DNA of 64,000 nt from Tersicoccus mangrovi (GTDB taxonomy: Bacteria; Actinomycetota; Actinomycetes; Actinomycetales; Micrococcaceae), in the NCBI RefSeq assembly GCF_036881825.1, contig NZ_JBAJMW010000001.1:496001-560000 (forward strand), written 5' to 3'. The notes under the pieces are model-generated. The model had not been told where the DNA came from and ran no database searches. It saw nothing but the letters and a program-made list of their open reading frames with translations. Below are positions 50,196 through 57,322 of this stretch, in pieces (within the stretch, counting starts at the first letter, position 1; every line of letters starts with the position of its first letter). The position numbers and the translations under genes were made by a program.

Positions 50196-50834
50196 GTGAC
50201 CGATTCCGTGACGCCGCCGACCCCGCTCCCGGCCAAGGACGTGCTGCACCGGTACCTGCGCAGTGTGCGGCGCGACCTGGAGTGGAAGCTCGAGGGACTG
50301 GACGAGATGCACCTGCGGATGCCGATGACCCGCACGGGGACCAACCTGCTGGGCCTGGTCCGGCACGCCACCGGGATCGAGGCGGGCTACTTCGGCGAGG
50401 TGTTCGACCGGCCCTTCCCGGAGCCGATGCCATGGGATCCCGAATACGCCGACAACGACGACTTCTGGACGCCCGCGGACGTCCCCGCGCACGACGTCGT
50501 CGGCCTCTACCACCGCGTCCAACTGCATGCCGACGCGACCATCACCGACCTGCCGCTGGACGAGCTCGGCCTGGTCCCGTGGTGGTCCGAGGAGCGGCGC
50601 ACGGTGTCGCTGCAGCAGATCCTCGTCCATGTCATCACCGATCTCGCCCGTCACGCCGGCCACGCCGACGTCGTGCGCGAGGCCATCGACGGCAGCGCCG
50701 GGCTCTCGGACGGCAACGACAACCTGATGACGCAGGACGAGCAGTGGTGGGCGGACTACCACGACCGACTCACGGGCATCGCGGAGAGCTTCGGCGGCAC
50801 CGACGCGACGGATCCGATCGGGGACGAACGATGA
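50196..50834 (+). CDS. DinB-family (DUF664-like) protein
   Basis: 212 aa four-helix-bundle protein of the DinB/YfiT superfamily: RRDLEWKLEGLDEMHLRMPMTRTGTNLLGLVRHATGIEAGYFG carries the typical histidine (key LVRHATG), and ILVHVITDLARHAGHADVVREAIDG the metal-binding histidines. Possibly a thiol-dependent transferase (mycothiol or bacillithiol type). TAGCCT (50183-50188) ends 7 bp before the GTG, so likely leaderless. Overlaps the next gene by 4 bp. Confidence 0.83.
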   Translation: MTDSVTPPTPLPAKDVLHRYLRSVRRDLEWKLEGLDEMHLRMPMTRTGTNLLGLVRHATGIEAGYFGEVFDRPFPEPMPWDPEYADNDDFWTPADVPAHDVVGLYHRVQLHADATITDLPLDELGLVPWWSEERRTVSLQQILVHVITDLARHAGHADVVREAIDGSAGLSDGNDNLMTQDEQWWADYHDRLTGIAESFGGTDATDPIGDER

Positions 50835-51274
50835 CGGGCGACACCGGGCGGCCGGACGCCGATCGGTACGACCTCGATCGGTTCGTGCGGGCCCAGGCCG
50901 GCGGGACCTGGGAGTCGGCGCTGGCGGAGCTCGAGCGCGGCCGCAAGACGACGCACTGGATGTGGTTCGTGTTCCCGCAGATCGCCGGCCTCGGACGCAG
51001 CCCGATGGCCCAGCGCTACGCGATCGGCTCGCTCGAGGAGGCCCGGGCGTACCTGAGCCATCCCGTCCTCGGCCCCCGGCTGATCCGGGGCGCGGAGACT
51101 GTCGCGGCGGCCACCGGCACGGCGGAGGAGATCGTCGGCGGGATCGACGCGGTCAAGCTCCGCTCCTCGATGACCCTCTTCGCCCGCGCCGACCCCGGGC
51201 AGGACGCCTTCACCCGGGTGCTCGACCGCTGTTTCGCCGGCGAACCGGACCCGGCGACGCTCGACCGCCTCTGA
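50831..51274 (+). CDS. DUF1810 family protein
   Basis: 147 aa. DUF1810 features: YDLDRFVRAQAGGTWESALAELERGRKTTHWMWFVFPQIAGLG (key THWMWFVFPQ) and SPMAQRYAIGSLEEARAYLSHPVLG. These calpastatin-named small proteins have unknown biochemical roles. ATG overlaps the stop of the DinB-like gene. A perfect hairpin follows 66 bp downstream. Confidence 0.87.
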   Translation: MTGDTGRPDADRYDLDRFVRAQAGGTWESALAELERGRKTTHWMWFVFPQIAGLGRSPMAQRYAIGSLEEARAYLSHPVLGPRLIRGAETVAAATGTAEEIVGGIDAVKLRSSMTLFARADPGQDAFTRVLDRCFAGEPDPATLDRL

Positions 51275-51340
51275 GCAGGTACACCGTTCGGGCCGGCCGG
51301 CGGTCACGGGAGGTGACGGCCGACCGGCCCGTTAACAAGG

Positions 51341-51373
51341 CAGGTGCCCCGAGCCGTTCTCTCGGGGCACCTG
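51341..51373. terminator. Bidirectional hairpin after DUF1810
   Basis: Perfect 13-bp stem CAGGTGCCCCGAG / CTCGGGGCACCTG with a 7-nt loop, between convergent transcription units. Confidence 0.8.
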
Positions 51374-51570
51374 CGGGACTCGCTCACGATCGATGACATG
51401 CCATCCAATTGGGGGGGCGATGGACTTGGTCAGGACTGACACCTGTCGGCGAGATGGTCCCGAGGTGCACCGGGTTTGGGTCGATGAGTGCACCACGGGC
51501 GACACGTCGCCAGTGTCGATCCTCGGCGCGGAGCGCCGGCCAGGGATCACGGGAGCGAGCCCCCATTGGT

Positions 51571-51599
51571 TCTGTCGGGCCAGTTACCGACCGCAAGAA
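51571..51599 (-). repeat. Decayed extra copy of the peptide repeat, outside the reading frame
   Basis: On the minus strand this reads GCG GTC GGT AAC TGG CCC GAC AGA, encoding AVGNWPDR, the core of the repeat unit. It lies past the stop codon and in a different frame, 74 bp from the last functional copy (array period 42 bp). Indicates past expansion or contraction of the array. Confidence 0.6.
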
Positions 51600-51617
51600 C
51601 CGGTCTTGAAAAATCTG

Positions 51618-51992
51618 TCAGGCCGCGATGGGCGCGGAGTAGAAGCGGTCCGGCCAGTTACCGACGGCCGGGGTCACGGTGTAGAAGCGGTCCGGCCAGT
51701 TACCGACGGCCGGGGTCACGGTGTAGAAGCGGTCCGGCCAGTTACCGACTGCAGGAGTGACGGTGTAGAAGCGATCGGGCCAGTTACCGACCGCGGGAGT
51801 GACGGTGTAGAAGCGATCGGGCCAGTTGCCGACCGCGGGGGCGACGGACGCCGCGACGGAGGTCGAGGAGACGCTGTGGGCCGGCGTGGCTGCGGCATTC
51901 GCGACCGATGCTCCCCCAGCGAGCAACGGCAGCGCCATCGCTGCACCCAGGACGACCGGCAGTGCCTTCGCAACTCGAGTCTTGACGTTCAT
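51618..51992 (-). CDS. Secreted repeat protein, five copies of PAVGNWPDRFYTVT; candidate peptide-signal precursor
   Basis: 124 aa. Sec signal peptide: basic n-region (K4, R6, K9), hydrophobic core 10-30, cleavage likely after ANA (residue 33). After a short Ser/Ala/Val linker come five tandem units at residues 52-65, 66-79, 80-93, 94-107 and a truncated 108-118 ending NWPDRFY, then SAPIAA. The DNA copies differ only at synonymous positions (for example CCG/CCC, GAC/GAT, GCC/GCA/GCG), so the peptide itself is under selection. It is divergent from an XRE-TPR regulator. Multi-copy precursor, antimicrobial or structural repeat are the options; signalling is my inference. Confidence 0.75.
   Translation of the reverse strand: MNVKTRVAKALPVVLGAAMALPLLAGGASVANAAATPAHSVSSTSVAASVAPAVGNWPDRFYTVTPAVGNWPDRFYTVTPAVGNWPDRFYTVTPAVGNWPDRFYTVTPAVGNWPDRFYSAPIAA
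51639..51839 (-). repeat. 42-bp tandem coding repeat, five copies
   Basis: Copies begin at 51640, 51682, 51724, 51766 and 51808 with exact 42-bp spacing and no spacer. The three copies nearest the 3' end of the gene are nearly identical; the two nearest the 5' end share other synonymous variants, showing stepwise duplication. Confidence 0.92.
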
Positions 51993-52132
51993 GGTTCCCC
52001 ATACCTTTCCGCCTGCGCGGTCACCGTTCCCCGACGTCGCCGAGGGGCCGCCCCGCTGGGCGGCGTGCTGTCAGGTTACGCGATGATGCATCGATATGAC
52101 AACCGATGAGCAAAATAATTTGACCCAAACAC

Positions 52133-52149
52133 TTGACAGCTCTTGTCAA
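52133..52149. promoter_or_regulatory. Inverted repeat TTGACA-N5-TGTCAA in the divergent promoter
   Basis: Perfect 6-bp arms around GCTCT within an AT-rich 90-bp patch between the repeat-peptide gene and the XRE regulator. Each arm can read as a -35 on its strand. Direct repeats of TATGACA occur at 52095-52101 and 52163-52169. This is the likeliest binding site of the XRE regulator. Confidence 0.55.
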
Positions 52150-52159
52150 TCAAGGCTGC

Positions 52160-52165
52160 TAGTAT
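52160..52165 (+). promoter_or_regulatory. -10 box of the XRE regulator gene
   Basis: TAGTAT ends 6 bp before the ATG at 52172; no Shine-Dalgarno precedes the start, so the mRNA is probably leaderless. Confidence 0.5.
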
Positions 52166-52171
52166 GACAGA

Positions 52172-53422
52172 ATGTCCACCAGCACCAGTTTCAGCAAGAA
52201 GCTGAAGGCGGCCCGCCTGGCCCGCGGCCTCACCCAGGCCGAACTCGCCGGCGATGCCTACACGGCGAGCTACATCTCCCTCCTGGAGAGCGGACGACGA
52301 CGTCCGACGGACGCGATCCTGACCGAACTGGCCGCGCGTCTGAGCGTGCCCATCGACGAGTTGCGCAGCTTCCAGCAAGAAGCAACCTCAGGAGGATCGA
52401 TCGCCTCGATCGAACTCGAGATGCAGGCCAGAGCCGCCTGGAAGAACTACGACTACGAGCAGGCCGCGGAGTTCGCCTCCAAAGCCCTGACGCATGCCCA
52501 GGCGGAGCACAACCCCTCAGCGTGGTGGTCCCTGAGCATGCTGTATGCGGAATGCCTCATGGTCAGCGAGAAGTACGAACCGTGTTGGGACGCTTGTCAA
52601 CAGCTCCGCAACCACCCGATCGCGCGTGAGTCCGTCAACCTCGCGGCCGAGGCGGAGATCATTGCCGCCGCCGCCAAGCAGGGCATGGGCCGGCTACCCG
52701 ACGCGGTGCACCATGCCCGAGCCGCTGTAGATCTCCTGCAAGGACACCCGTCGGCCAATCCGTCCACCCTGCTCGAAGCGCAGTGCGCACTCGTCGCGAC
52801 GTTGGCAGAGAGCGACCAGATTGCCGAAGCCAACGAGGTGGCCGCCCAGGTAGACCTTCAGCCGAGCCCGCGCGTGTCGGCGCAGATGCGCGGACGCGGT
52901 GCCTGGGCTGTCGGCAACATGGCGTTCCTGCAAGGACACCCCGAGGAGGGCGTCCGCCTGCACAACCAGGCGATCGACCTGCTCTCGCCCGCCATGGGCC
53001 TGCGGCAGTGGGGCCGCCTGAACAAGACGACCGCGGACATGAGGATCGCGGCCGATTCCGGCAGCGAGCAGGTGACCGAGTACCTCGAGCGCGCCCAGTT
53101 CGCCATCGACGTCGTCGGCAACCGCAGTGACAAGCTCGAGCTCGCCATGGTGAGCGCACGGTGGGCGCTCAGCTGCTCGCGAGCGGGTGAGGCGCTGACG
53201 CACCTCGGGCCGGTCCTCGCCGAACTCGAGACCCTCGCCCCGCAGACCGCGGGCGAGGCCGAGCTCATCCACGCCCGTATTCTGCAGGCCATGGGCCGGA
53301 TCACCGACTCGTCGCGGGCCCTGCTCCGCGCGGCTCACGCCTTCGAAGGGGCCGGCGCGTACGAGCGTGCGACCGATGCTTTCAAGCAGTACGTGACCCT
53401 CACGGCGCCTGCCTCGGCGTGA
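52172..53422 (+). CDS. XRE-family regulator with C-terminal TPR-like domain (RRNPP-like architecture)
   Basis: 416 aa. N-terminal HTH_XRE at residues 8-63 (LKAARLARGLTQAELAGDAYTASYISLLESGRR, key LTQAELA and YISLLE). The remaining 350 residues are helical with TPR-like periodicity (YDYEQAAEFASKALTHAQ, ARESVNLAAEAEIIAAAAKQGMG, MAFLQGHPEEGVRLHNQAID, ARWALSCSRAGEALTHLGPVLAEL). This length and layout match peptide-binding NprR/PlcR/Rgg-type receptors of Firmicutes. Divergent from the repeat-peptide gene across an inverted repeat. Peptide sensing is inferred from architecture and context. Confidence 0.83.
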   Translation: MSTSTSFSKKLKAARLARGLTQAELAGDAYTASYISLLESGRRRPTDAILTELAARLSVPIDELRSFQQEATSGGSIASIELEMQARAAWKNYDYEQAAEFASKALTHAQAEHNPSAWWSLSMLYAECLMVSEKYEPCWDACQQLRNHPIARESVNLAAEAEIIAAAAKQGMGRLPDAVHHARAAVDLLQGHPSANPSTLLEAQCALVATLAESDQIAEANEVAAQVDLQPSPRVSAQMRGRGAWAVGNMAFLQGHPEEGVRLHNQAIDLLSPAMGLRQWGRLNKTTADMRIAADSGSEQVTEYLERAQFAIDVVGNRSDKLELAMVSARWALSCSRAGEALTHLGPVLAELETLAPQTAGEAELIHARILQAMGRITDSSRALLRAAHAFEGAGAYERATDAFKQYVTLTAPASA

Positions 53423-53488
53423 CCGATGTCCGTGCGAACGGTGGGTGACCTCCGGTCGAACGGGATGTGACCAGCTTTCAACACAGGG

Positions 53489-54319
53489 ATGACAATGACG
53501 TCAGGACCACCGGCGGTCCCCGCAGCCGGGTTGCCGCAGTACACCCACGGCCACCACGAGAGCGTGCTCCGCTCCCACCGATGGCGCACCGCCGAGAACT
53601 CGGCGGGCTATCTCCTGCCTCACCTCGCACCGGGCACACGCCTTCTCGACGTCGGCTGCGGCCCCGGCACCATCACGCGTGACCTGGCGGAGCGCGTGGT
53701 GCCCGGAGAGGTGATCGGCCTCGACAGCGCGGCCGACGTGCTCGACACGGCGGCCGCGGAACCCGGCCCGCCGAACCTGCACTGGCGGCTCGGCGACGTC
53801 CTGGACCTTCCCTTCGCCGACGACCGGTTCGACGTCGTGCACGCCCACCAGGTGCTCCAGCACCTGACCGAGCCCGTCCGCGCCCTGGTGTCGATGCGCC
53901 GGGTGCTGCGGCCGGGCGGGCTGGTCGCCGTGCGCGACGCCGACTATCAGGCCATGTCGTGGTTCCCGCAGGTGCCCGAGATGGACGAGTGGATGAGCCT
54001 GTACCAGCGCGTCGCCCGGTCCAACGGCGGGGAGCCCGACGCCGGTCGCCGGTTGCTCTCGTGGCTGCACCAGGCGGGGCTGACGGACGTGACCGTGACG
54101 GCGAGCACCTGGTGCTACACGGGTGACGAGGGGCGCTGGTGGGCCGAGCTGTGGTCGGACCGGATCACGCGGTCGTCGTTCGCCGAGCAGGCCGTCCAGC
54201 GCGGATTCGCCTCCCATCTCTACCTCGACCGGCTGGCGCAGGGCTGGCGGCAGTGGGCGGAGAATCCCGACGCCGTGTTCCTCGTGCCCAGCATCGAGGT
54301 GCTCGCCGTCAAGCACTGA
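53489..54319 (+). CDS. Class I SAM-dependent methyltransferase
   Basis: 276 aa (or 274 from ATG 53495). Motif I LLDVGCGPGTITRDLA near residues 52-67, then GLDSAADVLDTAA, DVLDLPFADDRFDVVHAHQVLQHL and RVLRPGGLVAVRDADY. UbiE/Methyltransf_11-type small-molecule enzyme; substrate unknown. Same strand and 66 bp after the XRE regulator, so it might belong to the same regulated group, but nothing proves this. Confidence 0.85.
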   Translation: MTMTSGPPAVPAAGLPQYTHGHHESVLRSHRWRTAENSAGYLLPHLAPGTRLLDVGCGPGTITRDLAERVVPGEVIGLDSAADVLDTAAAEPGPPNLHWRLGDVLDLPFADDRFDVVHAHQVLQHLTEPVRALVSMRRVLRPGGLVAVRDADYQAMSWFPQVPEMDEWMSLYQRVARSNGGEPDAGRRLLSWLHQAGLTDVTVTASTWCYTGDEGRWWAELWSDRITRSSFAEQAVQRGFASHLYLDRLAQGWRQWAENPDAVFLVPSIEVLAVKH

Positions 54320-54383
54320 CCGAGGACGAGAGGCGACGGGCGGCCGTCGACGTGCGGGTGCCGCAGCTCGGTACGGTGGGGGC

Positions 54384-54908
54384 ATGTTCCGCGTGATGAC
54401 CGTCTGCACCGGCAATATCTGCCGCTCCCCCATGGCCGAGTACCTCCTGCGCCGCGCGCTCGAGGACGAGGACCTCGGGGACGACGTCGAGGTCACCTCT
54501 GCCGGCACCTCGCGGTGGGAACGCGGCAACCCGATCGATCCGCGCGCACGGGCCCTGCTGCTGGCCGACGGCATCGACCCGTCGGACCACCGGGCCCGCG
54601 AGTTCGATCCCGCGTGGTTCGCCGACCTGGACCTCGTCCTCGCGATGGACGTCGATCACCTCGACGAACTGCGCGATCTCGCCCCGAGCCCGCAGGACGC
54701 GGACAGGGTCCACCTGTTCCGCGGGTTCATGGACGAGGACGCCCGCGGCGACACCGCCGAGACCGACCCGCAGAACGCCGGCATCAGCGATCCCTGGTAC
54801 GGCACGGACGCCGACTTCGAGGACACCGAGCGGCTGATCACCGAGGCGCTGCCCTCCCTGGTCGCGTGGATCCGCGACCACCGGACCGCGGGAGCGCCGC
54901 ACCGGTGA
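54384..54908 (+). CDS. Low-molecular-weight protein-tyrosine phosphatase
   Basis: 174 aa. P-loop CTGNICRSPMAEYLLR (Cys8 nucleophile, Arg14) and the general-acid aspartate in DPWYGTDADFEDT. Cytoplasmic; mycobacterial PtpA is a homologue. TACGGT (54372-54377) ends 6 bp before the ATG, indicating a leaderless transcript. Overlaps the next gene (GTGA). Confidence 0.93.
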   Translation: MFRVMTVCTGNICRSPMAEYLLRRALEDEDLGDDVEVTSAGTSRWERGNPIDPRARALLLADGIDPSDHRAREFDPAWFADLDLVLAMDVDHLDELRDLAPSPQDADRVHLFRGFMDEDARGDTAETDPQNAGISDPWYGTDADFEDTERLITEALPSLVAWIRDHRTAGAPHR

Positions 54909-55513
54909 CCGGGGGCGGCCGTACCCGGCTGATCGGCCTCGACGGTCGCTCGGGTGCGGGCAAGACCACCCTGGCCGCCCGGCTGGCCGACGTCCTGGCG
55001 CCGGTGGACGGCGACACGGACGGCCCCGACGGCGGCCCGGCCCGCGTCCACGTCTTCCATCTCGAGGACCTCTACCCGGGCTGGGACGGCCTCGCCGCCG
55101 GCATGGAGCAGTACCGGCGGCAGGTGCTCGAACCTCTCGCCGCGGGCCGGCCGGCCCGCTGGACCGCCTGGGACTGGGCACGGGACCGCCCCGGTGACAC
55201 GCACGAGATCGAGCCGGGCGGGGTGCTGATCGCCGAGGGCGTCGGCGCCGGTCACGCGGCCGCGCGTCCCCTGCTGGACACACTCGTGTGGATCGAGATG
55301 CCGGCGGCACAGCGCCGGGATCGCGCCCTGGCGCGTGACGGTGACCTGTACCGGCCCCACTGGTCGCGCTGGGCGGCGGAGGAGGAGGCGTGGCTGGAGC
55401 ACGACGACGTCGCCTCCGCGGCCGACGTCGTCGTCACCGGTGAACCGGACCTCGGCGCGATCGGCCACGTCCTCCGCTCGCGGCTCGACCCCGCCGGCCG
55501 GCCCCGGGCCTGA
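54905..55513 (+). CDS. P-loop uridine kinase-like protein
   Basis: 202 aa. Walker A GRSGAGKTT near residues 14-22, and a substrate region VFHLEDLYPGWDGLAAGMEQYRR typical of the uridine/cytidine kinase-like actinobacterial family. Later GVLIAEGVGAG and IEMPAAQRRDRALARDGD. The phosphate acceptor is unknown. GTG start overlaps the phosphatase stop, suggesting co-translation. Confidence 0.78.
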   Translation: MTGGGRTRLIGLDGRSGAGKTTLAARLADVLAPVDGDTDGPDGGPARVHVFHLEDLYPGWDGLAAGMEQYRRQVLEPLAAGRPARWTAWDWARDRPGDTHEIEPGGVLIAEGVGAGHAAARPLLDTLVWIEMPAAQRRDRALARDGDLYRPHWSRWAAEEEAWLEHDDVASAADVVVTGEPDLGAIGHVLRSRLDPAGRPRA

Positions 55514-55576
55514 GCGCCGATGTCTCCCCGTGGCGCCGTCCCCGGCCGTGTCGGGTGACCGCACTACTGTGAGGGC

Positions 55577-56458
55577 ATGAGCGCCCTCGTCCTGCTGACC
55601 CCCGACGCCCCCGACGGCCGGATCGCCGACCCGGAGGCCCCGCAGCTGCTCGTCACCGACCTCGGCGTCGTCCGGGGTGACGGCATCTTCGAGACGCTGC
55701 TCGCCGTCGGGGGGCGGCCGCTGCAGCTGGAGGCCCACCTCGACCGGCTCGCGTCCTCCGCCGAGGCGCTGGACCTCACGCTGCCCGACGGCGCCCACTG
55801 GCGCGCCGCGATCGAGACCGGCCTGGCGGAGTTCGCCCGCCGGCACGGCGACGGGGAGGCGATGATCCGCCTCGTCGGCACCCGTGGCGTCGACGCGGCC
55901 GGCCCGCCCACGTGCTGGGTGTACCTGCAGCCGGTGCCGGCGGGCAACCGCGAGCTGCGCGACCGCGGGCTCGACGTCGTCCTGCTCGACCGCGGCTACT
56001 CGAGCGAGGCGGCCTCGGTCGCGCCGTGGCTGCTGCTCGGATCCAAGACCACGTCCTACGCCGTGAACATGGCGGCCCTGCGGTACGCCCACCGGCAGGG
56101 GGCGGACGACGCCGTCTTCGTCAGCTCGGACGGCCGCGTCCTCGAGGGCCCCACCTCGACCGTGCTGATCGCCCGCACCCGCGACGGGGTCCGCGAGCTC
56201 GTGACGCCGTTGCTGCGCAGCGGCATCCTTGCGGGAACGACGCAGGGCGCCCTGTTCGCGACGGCGGAGCCGGCCGGCTGGCAGCTCGGCTACGGCCCGT
56301 TGACGCCGGAGGACCTGATCGGCAACGACGGCGTGTGGCTCGCCTCGAGCGTGCGGCTGCTCGCCCCCATCCGCAGCGTCGACGGCCGGCAGATCCCTGT
56401 CAGCGCCGAGCTGACCGATGAGCTGACGGAACTGCTGCTCACCGCCACCCGCCGCTGA
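55577..56458 (+). CDS. pabC: Aminodeoxychorismate lyase PabC-like (class IV PLP enzyme)
   Basis: 293 aa fold-type IV PLP enzyme. Motifs VRGDGIFETLLAVGGRPLQLEAHLDRL (key GDGIFET and HLDRL), the PLP lysine in GSKTTSYAVNMAAL, and EGPTSTVL. Most likely makes p-aminobenzoate for folate, though branched-chain or D-amino acid aminotransferase relatives look similar. TACTGT (55565-55570) ends 6 bp before the ATG: leaderless. Confidence 0.82.
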   Translation: MSALVLLTPDAPDGRIADPEAPQLLVTDLGVVRGDGIFETLLAVGGRPLQLEAHLDRLASSAEALDLTLPDGAHWRAAIETGLAEFARRHGDGEAMIRLVGTRGVDAAGPPTCWVYLQPVPAGNRELRDRGLDVVLLDRGYSSEAASVAPWLLLGSKTTSYAVNMAALRYAHRQGADDAVFVSSDGRVLEGPTSTVLIARTRDGVRELVTPLLRSGILAGTTQGALFATAEPAGWQLGYGPLTPEDLIGNDGVWLASSVRLLAPIRSVDGRQIPVSAELTDELTELLLTATRR

Positions 56459-56494
56459 CGAGCCCTGACGAACCCGACCCTGACGCGGGACCGC

Positions 56495-57322
56495 TCAGAG
56501 GATCGGGTTCCACGTGCCGGCGAGGACGGCGGCCGTGACCGCGACCGCGGCGAGCAGCACCCCGCCCGCGACGACGAGCGCGTCCGACGGGCGGAACGTC
56601 GACGGCCGCGCCCACGTGCGCCGCGCGGTCCCGAACCCCCGCGCCTCCATCGTGATCGCCAGCCGCCCGGCGCGGCGGATCGCCTGCACGAGCAGCGCGA
56701 CGGTCTGTCCCGCGCCGGCCCGGGCCCGCCCCACGACACGGGAGAGGCCGCGACCGGTGCCGGCACCGACCCCGCGCGCCCGCCGGGCCATGGTGAGCGT
56801 CGACCATTCCTGCACGAGCAGGCCCACCAGCCGCATCGCCGCGAGCGCGCCGAGCACGAACCGGTGCGGCAGGTGGAGACGCTGGGCGAGGGCGTCCGCC
56901 AGGTCCGTCGGGTCGGTCGTGGCCAGCAGCATGATGCCCGGCACCGCGAGTGCCAGACCGCGCAGGGCGATGCCGACCCCGGCCGTCAGTGCCCCGGCCG
57001 TGAGGACGAACGGGCCGGCGTGGACCAGGACGGCGCCCGACGGCGGGGCCAGCACCGCGGTGCCGTAGCCGGAGATCAGGGCGGCGACCAGGATCGGCCA
57101 GCCGCGCACGAGCAGGGTCCGTACCCGCAGCGCGGCCAGCGGCAGCAGCGCCAGCTCGCCGACGAGGGCGACGCCGGCGCACACCGGGTCCGTCGTGGCC
57201 AGCAGGGCGACGGTGAGCACCAGGGCCGCGGCGAGCTTGGCGAGCGGGTGGGCGCGGGCCAGCACCGAACGGTCCCGCGCCTCGCTCGCCCCGGCCGGCC
57301 GGGGCACGGCCGTGGCCGTCAT
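56495..57322 (-). CDS. ykoC: ECF transporter transmembrane (T) component, YkoC-like
   Basis: 275 aa with five or more transmembrane helices. Typical EcfT features are ARAHPLAKLAA and the coupling-helix Ala-Arg-Gly motifs MARRARGVGAG and TMEARGFGTARR. Links the ATPases to the S component. ATG overlaps the stop of the ATPase gene by 4 bp. Regulated by the TPP riboswitch upstream of the operon. Confidence 0.9.
   Translation of the reverse strand: MTATAVPRPAGASEARDRSVLARAHPLAKLAAALVLTVALLATTDPVCAGVALVGELALLPLAALRVRTLLVRGWPILVAALISGYGTAVLAPPSGAVLVHAGPFVLTAGALTAGVGIALRGLALAVPGIMLLATTDPTDLADALAQRLHLPHRFVLGALAAMRLVGLLVQEWSTLTMARRARGVGAGTGRGLSRVVGRARAGAGQTVALLVQAIRRAGRLAITMEARGFGTARRTWARPSTFRPSDALVVAGGVLLAAVAVTAAVLAGTWNPIL

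Larger units (their letters stand above)
51275..51617. other. 343-bp intergenic region with terminator and repeat relic
   Basis: Contains the hairpin at 51341-51373, an unassigned stretch 51374-51570 with no convincing gene, and a decayed copy of the peptide repeat at 51571-51599, followed by a near-palindrome CAAGAACCGGTCTTG (51592-51606). Confidence 0.5.

Noticed and set aside
51384..51596. Short minus-strand frame downstream of the repeat peptide
   Set aside because: No ribosome binding site or signal peptide, composition unlike a real protein; it merely runs through the relic repeat in another frame.
51592..51606. CAAGAACCGGTCTTG as intrinsic terminator of the repeat-peptide gene
   Set aside because: On the minus strand the T-tract precedes the stem instead of following it, so it does not fit; the hairpin at 51341-51373 is a better terminator.
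51639..51839. Array of direct repeats resembling a CRISPR at first sight
   Set aside because: Units abut with no spacers, have a 42-bp codon-multiple period, and lie in frame within a signal-peptide-bearing gene.
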